Assembly (NCBI GenBank): GCA_903830625.1
Contig: CAIKUK010000023.1
Coordinates: 1-45,003, forward strand
Origin: Candidatus Yanofskyibacteriota bacterium
Lineage (GTDB): Bacteria; Patescibacteriota; Minisyncoccia; 2-02-FULL-40-12; GWA2-44-9
Direction of reading: 5' to 3'
DNA: 45,003 nucleotides
The notes below the pieces were generated by a model, which saw nothing but the letters and a program-made list of their open reading frames with translations, was not told where the DNA came from and did no database searches. Made by a program: the position numbers and the translations under genes. Positions 7,086 to 15,581 of the stretch are shown piece by piece (the first letter of the stretch is position 1; each line of letters opens with the position of its first letter).

Positions 7086-10000
7086 ATGTATGATTTTAAA
7101 GAGACGGAAGAAAAGGTCGGAAAATTTTGGGACGAACACGCTATTTTTGATAAATCACTTGAACTTCGCCGGAAGGGGAAGCGTTTCGTGTTCTGGGAAG
7201 GCCCGCCGACGGCCAACGGTAAGCCTCATATCGGCCACTTTTTAACCCGTCTGCCGAAAGATTTGTATGGACGCTATAAAACCATGCGCGGCTTTTTTGT
7301 TCTCCGCAAAGCCGGCTGGGACACCCACGGTTTACCGGTGGAAATTGAAATCGAAAAAGAACTCGGCTTTACTAATAAAAAACAGATTGAAGAATACGGC
7401 ATCGCTAAATTCAATCGCAAAGCCCGGCAAAGCGTTTGGAAATACACCAAAGAATGGGAAGACATGACCAAGCGGATGGGCTTTTGGCTGGACATGGACC
7501 ATCCTTATGTTACCTACGAGACAAATTATATGGAATCGGTCTGGTACATCCTTAAAGAAATTTGGGAAAAAGATTTGTTGTACCAAGCTCACAAAATTGT
7601 ACCGTTCTGTGTTCGGTGTGGAACTGCGCTTTCGGCGCATGAGGTGGCTCAAGGTTATAAAAAAGTGACCGAGCGCTCTATTTATTTAAAATTTAAAATA
7701 AAAAACGAAGCGAATACATATATTCTTGCCTGGACAACCACGCCCTGGACTTTGCCGGGGAACGTCGCTCTCGCGGTCGGGCCGGAAATTATGTATGTGC
7801 GGGCAAAAAAAGATAACGAGACATTTATTCTTGCCCGCGATCTGGCCAATAAAATTATCGGCGAAGGTTTCCAGATTGAAAAAGAAATACCTGGTAGTGA
7901 ACTGGTCGGCTTGGAATATGAGCCGTTATTCAATGTGGAAGAATTAAAATCAAATACATCATATAAAGTTTATCCGGCTGATTTTGTTTCCACGGCTGAT
8001 GGCACAGGCGTGGTTCATATCGCGCCGATGTACGGCGAAGACGATTACAATCTTGGCACGCAATTTGATTTGCCGAAAGTTCATACCGTTACGGAACAGG
8101 GGAAATTCATTGATACTCTGGGCGATGGTTTAGGTGGCAAAGCTATCATTGAAGACGGCAAGAAAAGTAAAGCCGTTGAAGATTTTATAGTTGAAAACCT
8201 TAAAACCAAGAACATATTATTTAAAACCGAAGATTACGAACACGATTATCCGTTCTGCTGGAGATGCAATACGCCACTCATCTATTTTGCGAAAAGTTCG
8301 TGGTTTATAAAAACCTCCGTGCTTAATAAAGAACTGCTTGCCAATAATGCCACGGTTAATTGGGTCCCGGGACATATTAAAGAGGGCCGATTTGGTGGTT
8401 GGTTACGAGAGGCGAGAGACTGGACATTATCCCGGGAACGTTATTGGGGCACGCCGTTGCCGATTTGGGCTTGTTCGCAGTGCGACCACAAAACCGCCAT
8501 CGGTTCAGTCAAAGAACTGGAAAAATTATCGCTCGGTTCCAAGAACACCTATTACGTCATGCGTCATGGGGGGACTATGCGAAACGAGAATACCGAAAAG
8601 ATTATCAGCTCACGGCTGGAATCCGATGTTTATCATTTAACCAAAGATGGTCGGGCAGTTGTGGAACGTTCTCTCGAACTATTAAAACTAGATGGTATTG
8701 ACGCAATCTACGCTTCGCCGTTTTTGCGCACTAAAGAAACCGCGGAAATCGCCGGCCGAGTTTTGCACCAGAAAGTTGAGACCGATGATCGATTGGTTGA
8801 AAGCGGCAGTCCGCTTGAATGCGAGGATAAACCAAGCACAAAAGCGGCCACTTGCATGGCCGGCACCGAAACCACGGAATCTATCCGAACGCGGGTCACT
8901 GATTTTATGAAAGAAATAGATTCCAAATACCGCAATAAGAAAATTTTGATTGTCACTCACGGCACGCCGATGTATTTGATACAAGCTATTGCTCGAGGCT
9001 ACACGGAGACTGAATTGAAAAATCCGGATGTTTTTCCGTATTACGTGCCTAATCTGGCGGAAATCCGCAAACTGGATTGGCGCAAGATTCCGCGCAACGA
9101 ATTCGGCGAATTGGATTTACACCGGCCATTCATTGATGACGTGGTTATCAAATGCCCGAAGTGTAAATCCAAGATGAGAAAAATACCGGACTTAATCGAT
9201 GTTTGGTTCGATGCCGGTGCGATGCCTTACGCCCAATGGCATTATCCATTTGAGAACAAGGACGTTTTTAAAAAACAATTCCCGGCCGACTTTATCACGG
9301 AAGCTATTGATCAAACCCGCGGCTGGTTTTGGACGCTTTTGGGTATCTCCACGCTTTTGGGCCGAGGCGCGCCTTACAAAAATGTTTTGGTTTTAGGTCA
9401 CACGCTGGATGAAAAAGGCCAAAAGATGTCCAAGTCCAAGGGTAATTTCGTGCCGGTGATGCAACTGATGGATACTTACGGCACGGATGTCATCCGCTGG
9501 TATTTCCTGTCCACGATTGCTGCCGGAGAAAGTAAGGCTGTCATTCCTAAAGAAATTGAAGATAAATTAAAAGGCTTTTTCTTCACGCTTCAAAACTGCG
9601 TCCGTTTTTACGAATTGTATGCCACTGAAGCGGGCGGGGAAGTAGTGAAACTGACCACGCTGGACAAATGGCTGATGTCCAAATTAAATCGCACTATAAA
9701 TCTCGTTACGGAAAGTCTAGAGACATATGAAGTGGCTGTTGCTGGCCGGGCCATTGATCAGTTTGTGACCGAAGATTTATCCAACTGGTGGCTCCGTCGT
9801 TCCCGCCGGCGCAAAGAAGCTTTACCGTTATTGCGCCAGGTGTTATTAGAAGTGGCAAAAATTTTGGCGCCATTCACGCCGTATATGGCCGAAGATATGT
9901 ATCACCGATTGCAAGGCAATCGGCAATTTACAATTTCCAATTCTCAATTTCCAATGAATGAACCCGAATCTATTCATTTGACTGATTGGCCCAAGGTTCA

Positions 10001-10520
10001 GAAAAAATATATTGATGACAAACTTGAAGCCGAAATGGCCTCGGCTCGGGTAGTGATTGCTTCCGGTTTAGCTGAACGTAAAAACAAGCAATTCAAAGTC
10101 CGTCAGCCATTATCTGCCGTCACGCTTAAAGGCGGAAAGTTTAGCCGTGAATTGGAAGCGCTAATCAAAGAAGAATTGAATGTGAAGAAAGTGGCTTATA
10201 ACAAAGACCAAGAGAATGAAGTCGCGCTTGATTTTGAACTGACGCCGGCGTTGGTCCGCGAAGGTTATGCTCGCGAACTGATGCGTCAGATTCAGGACAT
10301 GCGCAAAGAGGCCAAATATCAGATGGAAGAATCCGTTATAGTGGATTGGCACAGCGAAGACAAAGAAATTATTTCTGCCATTGCCGAGTGGGCCGAGGAT
10401 ATCAAGAAAGACACGGTCTTAAAATCACTTGAACAGAAAGAAAAGCATGGCGATTATGATTTGTATAAAGAATCCTTATTAGCTCCGGATAAAAAGATTT
10501 GGCTTGGAATTAAAAAATAA
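7086..10520 (+). CDS. ileS: isoleucyl-tRNA synthetase with an inserted histidine-phosphatase domain
   Basis: It charges tRNA-Ile. HIGH is PHIGH at 47-51, the CP1 editing domain holds TTTPWTLPGN (about 217-226), the tail of the catalytic core has DVWFDAGAMPYAQWHYP, and KMSKS is at 780-784. The 1144-aa length is longer than usual because about 180 residues (486-668) are inserted between SRERYWGTPLPIW and DLHRPFIDDV. The insert carries histidine-phosphatase landmarks: VMRHGG (RHG 493-495), SPFLRTKETAEIA, LVESGSPLE and VTHGTPM (His 625). The codon style is continuous with the rest. A palindromic element abuts the start codon. A short AT repeat (around 9929-9960) adds QFTISNSQFPMNE near the C-terminal anticodon domain. 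Confidence 0.95.
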   Translation: MYDFKETEEKVGKFWDEHAIFDKSLELRRKGKRFVFWEGPPTANGKPHIGHFLTRLPKDLYGRYKTMRGFFVLRKAGWDTHGLPVEIEIEKELGFTNKKQIEEYGIAKFNRKARQSVWKYTKEWEDMTKRMGFWLDMDHPYVTYETNYMESVWYILKEIWEKDLLYQAHKIVPFCVRCGTALSAHEVAQGYKKVTERSIYLKFKIKNEANTYILAWTTTPWTLPGNVALAVGPEIMYVRAKKDNETFILARDLANKIIGEGFQIEKEIPGSELVGLEYEPLFNVEELKSNTSYKVYPADFVSTADGTGVVHIAPMYGEDDYNLGTQFDLPKVHTVTEQGKFIDTLGDGLGGKAIIEDGKKSKAVEDFIVENLKTKNILFKTEDYEHDYPFCWRCNTPLIYFAKSSWFIKTSVLNKELLANNATVNWVPGHIKEGRFGGWLREARDWTLSRERYWGTPLPIWACSQCDHKTAIGSVKELEKLSLGSKNTYYVMRHGGTMRNENTEKIISSRLESDVYHLTKDGRAVVERSLELLKLDGIDAIYASPFLRTKETAEIAGRVLHQKVETDDRLVESGSPLECEDKPSTKAATCMAGTETTESIRTRVTDFMKEIDSKYRNKKILIVTHGTPMYLIQAIARGYTETELKNPDVFPYYVPNLAEIRKLDWRKIPRNEFGELDLHRPFIDDVVIKCPKCKSKMRKIPDLIDVWFDAGAMPYAQWHYPFENKDVFKKQFPADFITEAIDQTRGWFWTLLGISTLLGRGAPYKNVLVLGHTLDEKGQKMSKSKGNFVPVMQLMDTYGTDVIRWYFLSTIAAGESKAVIPKEIEDKLKGFFFTLQNCVRFYELYATEAGGEVVKLTTLDKWLMSKLNRTINLVTESLETYEVAVAGRAIDQFVTEDLSNWWLRRSRRRKEALPLLRQVLLEVAKILAPFTPYMAEDMYHRLQGNRQFTISNSQFPMNEPESIHLTDWPKVQKKYIDDKLEAEMASARVVIASGLAERKNKQFKVRQPLSAVTLKGGKFSRELEALIKEELNVKKVAYNKDQENEVALDFELTPALVREGYARELMRQIQDMRKEAKYQMEESVIVDWHSEDKEIISAIAEWAEDIKKDTVLKSLEQKEKHGDYDLYKESLLAPDKKIWLGIKK
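8541..9089 (+). other. histidine-phosphatase (phosphoglycerate-mutase-like) domain inserted in IleRS
   Basis: This marks the inserted module of IleRS. All key residues of the family are visible in order: RHG with the nucleophile His, the Arg in SPFLRTKETA, an acidic residue in LVESG, and the second His in VTHG. It should therefore be catalytically competent. Boundaries are estimated from where normal IleRS sequence stops and resumes. Confidence 0.85.
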
Positions 10521-11105
10521 ATGAAACGAGTATTCATTATCCATGGCTGGGAGGGTAACCCAAATAATGCTTGGTTTCCCTGGTTACGAAAGGAGTTGGG
10601 AACTCAAGGATTTGAAGTCCACACTCCAGCCATGCCTAATCCCGATGAACCAGATAAGGATTCCTGGGTTACTTATCTAGCCCAAACGGTGGGGATTCCA
10701 GATTCTGAGACGTATCTTATTGGGCACAGTATCGGATGTAAGGCGATTATGCGCTATTTAGAATCTTTGCCTGAGAATAATCAGATTGGTGGAGTAATCT
10801 TTGTGGCGAGTTGGCTCACATTGACCCACATGGAAGATCGGACGGATGATGAAAAACGGGTAGTTACTAATTGGAGCAATCCACCGTATAACTTTGAAAA
10901 AATAAAAAATATAGGGAATAAATTTGTGGCAATATTCTCTGATGACGATCCAGAAGTGCCGTTAGAAAATACTGAAGTTTTTGAGAAAGAATTTGGCGCA
11001 AAAATTATTATAGAATCAGGGAAGGGTCACTTCAGTGACGACGCTGGCATTAAAGAATTACCTGTCGTGTTGGAAGAATTATTAAAAATGGCCAATGAGA
11101 ACTAA
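10521..11105 (+). CDS. RBBP9/YdeN-like alpha/beta hydrolase
   Basis: This is a small serine hydrolase of unknown substrate. It starts MKRVFIIHGWEGNPNNAWFPW, typical of the RBBP9/YdeN group with the oxyanion HGW motif. The nucleophile elbow is GHSIG (Ser at about 74), an Asp candidate lies in SDDDPEVPL and the His is in KGHFSDD near the end. It is 194 aa, normal. The ATG follows the ileS stop with no gap, and the gene overlaps recO by 11 nt, so the three are probably co-transcribed. Confidence 0.88.
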   Translation: MKRVFIIHGWEGNPNNAWFPWLRKELGTQGFEVHTPAMPNPDEPDKDSWVTYLAQTVGIPDSETYLIGHSIGCKAIMRYLESLPENNQIGGVIFVASWLTLTHMEDRTDDEKRVVTNWSNPPYNFEKIKNIGNKFVAIFSDDDPEVPLENTEVFEKEFGAKIIIESGKGHFSDDAGIKELPVVLEELLKMANEN

Positions 11106-11805
11106 AGCGATTGTGATACGAAAAATGCCGGTCAACGAATACGACCAGATTGTGACTTTGTATTCGGAGGATTTTGGGACGATGCGGGCGATGGCGCGCG
11201 GGATTTGCCGGCCGACGTCGGTCCAATCCATGCATTTGGAATTGCTCAACGCGGTGGAGTTTGAAGTCATTCACGGCAAGGCCTTGCCGATTATTTCTTC
11301 GGCCATGATGAGCCGCCAGCACCTAGGCGTGAAAAATTCTTTGTGCAAATTGGCGGCGGTCCAATTTTTCACGGAAGTATTGGATAAGATTGCGTTTGAA
11401 AATGAAAAAGATGTTCATCTTTGGGAATTTTTAAATATGATGCTGACAGATTTTGATTCTGCTCCGGAAGGGGAGCTGCTGCCGCTTTTCCGGAAACATC
11501 AGGCGGGATTTTTGAAAGTTTTGGGCTATGCACCCCAGACCGAACGCTGCGTAGTCTGTTCGGCCGATCCGTTGGCTGGTCCCGAAAAGATGGTCGCTTT
11601 GAGCACCGAGCTGGGCGGAGTGATGTGCCCGGAATGTTTTTTGGCCGGCGGCCGGGGCATTATGTTTGATAAAGCCGACTTGGGGTTATTGAATGGCAAA
11701 GGGACAGTATCCGCCAGTAAACACTCAACCCTGGATACGTTTTTTGAATACACGGTCGGACGCAAGATTTCCTCTCTCGGTTTTCTATACCAGGTGTTAG
11801 AATGA
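11095..11805 (+). CDS. recO: DNA repair protein RecO
   Basis: RecO loads RecA onto gapped DNA with RecR. The N-terminal OB fold (TKAIVIRKMPVNEYDQIVTLYSE) is followed by a helical region and a zinc site with CVVC and CPEC pairs at about residues 147-181. It is 236 aa, normal. The start overlaps the end of the hydrolase gene in another frame, which supports translational coupling. Confidence 0.9.
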   Translation: MRTKAIVIRKMPVNEYDQIVTLYSEDFGTMRAMARGICRPTSVQSMHLELLNAVEFEVIHGKALPIISSAMMSRQHLGVKNSLCKLAAVQFFTEVLDKIAFENEKDVHLWEFLNMMLTDFDSAPEGELLPLFRKHQAGFLKVLGYAPQTERCVVCSADPLAGPEKMVALSTELGGVMCPECFLAGGRGIMFDKADLGLLNGKGTVSASKHSTLDTFFEYTVGRKISSLGFLYQVLE

Positions 11806-11811
11806 TATAAT
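11803..11811 (+). promoter_or_regulatory. extended -10 promoter for the DUF11-like gene
   Basis: TGATATAAT overlaps the end of recO. No good -35 box is seen. The leader up to 11867 holds a short AT-rich repeat like AATTGAAAATTGTAAATT. Confidence 0.5.
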
Positions 11812-11866
11812 AGCTCCGGGTTCCTTAATTGAAAATTGTAAATTAGAAACTGAAAATTTTTAACCT

Positions 11867-13648
11867 ATGGCTGACTTCAATATCACACCGCTTAATCCGG
11901 ACTTTGTCCCAACAAAGCCTGTTTCGTCGATGTCGCGAAAAGTCTTGTTTTGGTCCACTATTACTGCGGTTGTCTTGGGAATTATCAGTGTGGTTTTATT
12001 TTTATACGGCGGTTCTTCGTTTACCGAGAGCGGGGTTATTCTGACTATAACCGGCCCGAACCAAGCTTCAGTTGGGGACGAAGTAATCTATAAAGTTCAT
12101 TATCAGAACAATACCAAGACCGATCTTCACCATATAAAACTTTCGTTTACTTATCCGCAGAGTTCGGTCATTGTCCAGGACGGACAAATTATGGAAAACA
12201 ACGGCAATGTCCAAACCACAGACGAGCCGGATCTGGCATCAGGTGCTTCAAAGGATGAAGAGTTACACTCGTTCATTATTGGCGACAAAGGCAATATCAA
12301 AGTCGCCCAGGCCAAGATTGAATTCGATGCCGGAGATTTAAAATCAACCTTTCAAAAAACCGCCCAGCTCTCGACGACCATTTCCGATGTGCCGGTGGCT
12401 CTCACACTTGTCGGTCCGCCGACTTCGGTGTCGGGTCAAGCGGTTACTTATATTCTCGATTATCGCAACCAATCCTCAGACGATATTTCCGGCTTACAGT
12501 TATCACTAACTTACCCGGATGGTTTTAGGGTCACTAAAGTTTCACCGGGCGCTACGACCGGCAACAATGTTTGGAATTTACCGGTGGTTAAAAAGAGCGC
12601 CGGTTCCAGAATTACTATTCAAGGAACTCTCACGGGTCGGGAAGGTGATTCAAAAACTATAAACTTGTTATTGAAACGTAATATCAACGGCACGTATATC
12701 GATTATGAAAAAGCAAACGTGACGACGGTAATTTCGTCGCCATTGCTTAATATTGATACCACTGTGAACGGCAGTGCTGACTATATTTCTCATGCTGGCG
12801 ATACTTTAACCTATTCAATCCGTTACACTAATGCCTCCAATTTTACATTTAGCGGGCTGAACTTATCCGTCAAACTGGTTGGCAGTATGTACGACCTGTC
12901 ATCATTAGATACGCGCGGCGGATTCTATGATTCTTCCAACGGCACCATCAACTGGAACTCAACTGTGGTTCCGGCTTTTAATTCACTGTCACCTAAGGCT
13001 AATGGTACGGTCATATTTTCGGTGAAATTAAAACAAACACAAGGTTCTGGTTCAAGCAATACTTTGGCTCACGCCACCATTACTCTGGAGACGGAAAACG
13101 TGCCTGATACGGTTGAAGTCAACAAAATCAGTGTCTCCGAGGATATTCTGACCAAGATTACCAGCCAGCCGACATTTACTCAAAGAATGTATTATAACGA
13201 TGCGTCATTTGGCGCATCTGGCCCGATGCCGCCACAGGCCGGCAGGAGTACTACTTTTACTATTCATTGGGTAGTAACCAATCCGGGCAACGAGCTTTCT
13301 GGTGCTAAAATTGTCGGCACTTTGCCTCAAGGTGTCACTTGGAAAAATGTAGTCAGTGTCGGCAGCGGCCAAGCCCAGCCGACCTTCAATAGAAATACAT
13401 CGCAAGTCGTTTGGAATATTGGCACCTTGCCATATGGTATCGGCACAAGTGGCACGTCGGCCTATGAACTGACCTTCCAAGTGGCTATCACGCCATCGCC
13501 GAATCAAACTGGTCTGGCGGCCCCGATTCTGACGGGTGTTTCTCTTTCCGGCATTGATAGCTTTACTCAGCAAAATATCGCCGTATCCAATTTGGATTTA
13601 AATACCAATTCCACAGTTGACAGGCCAGGTGAAGGAACGATACAGTAA
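11867..13648 (+). CDS. membrane-anchored surface protein with DUF11/CARDB-like repeats
   Basis: This is a predicted cell-envelope protein. A short cytoplasmic N-terminus is followed by one transmembrane helix (about 25-47, VLFWSTITAVVLGIISVVLFLYG), and the rest is exported. Several Ig-like domains of about 120 residues follow, with patterns such as VTYILDYRNQSSDDISGLQLSLTYP and the later TFTIHWVVTNPGNELSGAKI. These are typical of DUF11 and related adhesion-type modules. It lies between recO and glyQS. The molecular partner is unknown. Confidence 0.8.
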   Translation: MADFNITPLNPDFVPTKPVSSMSRKVLFWSTITAVVLGIISVVLFLYGGSSFTESGVILTITGPNQASVGDEVIYKVHYQNNTKTDLHHIKLSFTYPQSSVIVQDGQIMENNGNVQTTDEPDLASGASKDEELHSFIIGDKGNIKVAQAKIEFDAGDLKSTFQKTAQLSTTISDVPVALTLVGPPTSVSGQAVTYILDYRNQSSDDISGLQLSLTYPDGFRVTKVSPGATTGNNVWNLPVVKKSAGSRITIQGTLTGREGDSKTINLLLKRNINGTYIDYEKANVTTVISSPLLNIDTTVNGSADYISHAGDTLTYSIRYTNASNFTFSGLNLSVKLVGSMYDLSSLDTRGGFYDSSNGTINWNSTVVPAFNSLSPKANGTVIFSVKLKQTQGSGSSNTLAHATITLETENVPDTVEVNKISVSEDILTKITSQPTFTQRMYYNDASFGASGPMPPQAGRSTTFTIHWVVTNPGNELSGAKIVGTLPQGVTWKNVVSVGSGQAQPTFNRNTSQVVWNIGTLPYGIGTSGTSAYELTFQVAITPSPNQTGLAAPILTGVSLSGIDSFTQQNIAVSNLDLNTNSTVDRPGEGTIQ

Positions 13649-13662
13649 TCAAGCGATTTACT

Positions 13663-14964
13663 ATGGCTGAACAAAACAAGTTAGAAAAAATAGTCGCTCT
13701 CTGCAAAAGACGCGGTTTTGTTTTTCCCGGTTCGGAGATCTATGGCGGATTGGCCAGTACCTATGATTATGGCCCGCTGGGCGTGGAACTAAAAAACAAT
13801 ATCAAACGGGCCTGGTGGAAATATTTTATTCAGGACCGTACTGATATGACCGGTATTGACGGCGGGATTATTTTAAGCCCGAAATTATGGGAGGCGAGCG
13901 GTCACGTCGCCAATTTCAAAGATCCGCTCGTGGAGTGCAAAAAATGTCACCACCGTTTCCGCCCAGACAAACTGGCCGACCCTTCCAAGTGTCCGGATTG
14001 CGGCGGAGAATTCACCGAAGTCAAAATGTTCAGCGGATTGTTCAAAACCACTATCGGCGCCATTGAAGAAGAAGGCCTGACCACTTATCTGCGTCCGGAA
14101 ACCGCCGGCGCCATCTTTGCGAATTATAAAAATGTACTTGATTCAACGAATTTTAAAATCCCGTTCGGCATCGGCCAGATCGGCAAGGCTTTCCGTAACG
14201 AAGTCACAACTGGTAATTTCATTTTCCGAACACTGGAATTCGAACAGGCTGAAATAGAATACTTTATCGCGCCGGACGCGGACTGGGATTCTATTTTTGA
14301 ACAATGGGTGGAATATATTTACGGCTTTGCTGAACTTATCGGTTTGCCCAAAAAACAATTCTTTAATCACGAAATACCGGATGCCGAACGAGCTTTCTAT
14401 TCCAAACGGACGATCGATATTGAATATCAGTTTCCGTTCGGCCAAGAAGAGCTTTGGGCCATTGCTTACCGGACCGATTATGATCTCTCGCATCACCAGG
14501 CAGCCTCTGGTACGAATTTGGAATATTTTGACGATGTGACCGGCAAGCGTTTCCTTCCGCATGTTATTGAACCAACCTTTGGTGTTGACCGTACGCTCCT
14601 AGCCATTATTTCCCAAGCTTACGATGATAGTGATTCGGAACGGACTGTTCTTCGTTTGTCTCCTAACCTAGCGCCATACAAAGCGGCTGTGTTTCCGTTA
14701 TTGAAAAACAAACCGGAACTGGTGGCAAAAGCCCGCGGCGTTTATCAGGATTTAAAAAAGCATTTCAATATCGTCTGGGACGAGAGAGGGAATATAGGCA
14801 AACGCTATTTCTCACAGGATGAAATTGGCACGCCATATTGCATCACCGTGGATTTTGAAACTTTGGAAAACGACACCGTCACTATCCGCGACCGCGATAC
14901 CATGAAACAAGAACGCATCGCTATCTCGGAACTCCAGGCATATATTCAGAAATCCTTAGAGTAG
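13663..14964 (+). CDS. glyS: glycyl-tRNA synthetase, single-chain class II
   Basis: It charges tRNA-Gly. It is the eukaryote/archaea-like homodimeric type rather than the alpha2beta2 bacterial type. The N-terminus has VFPGSEIYGGLASTYDYGPLG, a zinc-like CKKC...CPDC set is at about residues 87-120, motif 2 shows RPETAGAIFANYKN and motif 3 contains EPTFGVDRTLLAI. A C-terminal anticodon-binding domain (PYKAAVFPLL) completes it. It is 433 aa, normal for a short GlyQS. Confidence 0.96.
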   Translation: MAEQNKLEKIVALCKRRGFVFPGSEIYGGLASTYDYGPLGVELKNNIKRAWWKYFIQDRTDMTGIDGGIILSPKLWEASGHVANFKDPLVECKKCHHRFRPDKLADPSKCPDCGGEFTEVKMFSGLFKTTIGAIEEEGLTTYLRPETAGAIFANYKNVLDSTNFKIPFGIGQIGKAFRNEVTTGNFIFRTLEFEQAEIEYFIAPDADWDSIFEQWVEYIYGFAELIGLPKKQFFNHEIPDAERAFYSKRTIDIEYQFPFGQEELWAIAYRTDYDLSHHQAASGTNLEYFDDVTGKRFLPHVIEPTFGVDRTLLAIISQAYDDSDSERTVLRLSPNLAPYKAAVFPLLKNKPELVAKARGVYQDLKKHFNIVWDERGNIGKRYFSQDEIGTPYCITVDFETLENDTVTIRDRDTMKQERIAISELQAYIQKSLE

Positions 14965-14984
14965 TCAGAAAAATTTAATTAAAA

Positions 14985-15017
14985 AACAAAAATCAACCCT
15001 CAGGGTTGATTTTTGTT
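14985..15017 (+). terminator. glyS terminator
   Basis: AACAAAAATCAACCCT pairs with AGGGTTGATTTTTGTT around a single central base. It is nearly a perfect palindrome. Confidence 0.8.
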
Positions 15018-15059
15018 GGAATTGTGTTAGTTTAACAAACGAAAGGAAGGACTTTAACA

Positions 15060-15581
15060 ATGGCTAATATGATTGGAAAATTGGTTGACCGCTACCCCAG
15101 ACTGCCGACTCTTTTGGCGAACATTTCGTCAAGCAAGCTCATCCAGCTCATCAAGGACAACGCCATCGATCCGGCACTGGATCACGAACAGACAGTTCAG
15201 AAGATTCAATCATGGTCGCCCTCGGTCAAAAGGGCCGCCGAATGGGCATTGTATCTTCTAAGCGGTGCTATTCGGACTATGCCCGAACCAGAACATCCCA
15301 TTGCTATTGCGTTGCAAGAAGCTCTTGCGGAGAGTCTGACTCAAGTGGGCATCAAGGTCAATGAAATCCCGGCAATCTCGGTAATTGAACGGAGAGAAAT
15401 CATCGATGCGGCGATGCCTCTGGTGAGAAGTCAGCTTGCCCAAGAAACAGTAAAGGACTCTGGGTTCAAACAAGCTCTCGTGGCCATTGGAGGCGGTGCC
15501 AAAGAATTCACTGCCGAAGCAGGAAGCCGAATGTCCAGATACCGCGAAGCGCTTCGTGATAAGCGCCTTGGAGGCAAGTGA
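15060..15581 (+). CDS. hypothetical protein, 173 aa, SD-led
   Basis: I do not recognise it. It is soluble-looking and mostly helical, with no signal peptide or membrane segment. The middle has an Ala/Glu-rich stretch (IALQEALAESLTQVGIKV). GAAAGGAAGG lies about 10 nt before the ATG. It overlaps the next gene by one base (TGATG), so the two probably work together. GC content and codon choice (CTC, GTC, CTG) differ from the neighbouring glyS. Confidence 0.65.
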   Translation: MANMIGKLVDRYPRLPTLLANISSSKLIQLIKDNAIDPALDHEQTVQKIQSWSPSVKRAAEWALYLLSGAIRTMPEPEHPIAIALQEALAESLTQVGIKVNEIPAISVIERREIIDAAMPLVRSQLAQETVKDSGFKQALVAIGGGAKEFTAEAGSRMSRYREALRDKRLGGK

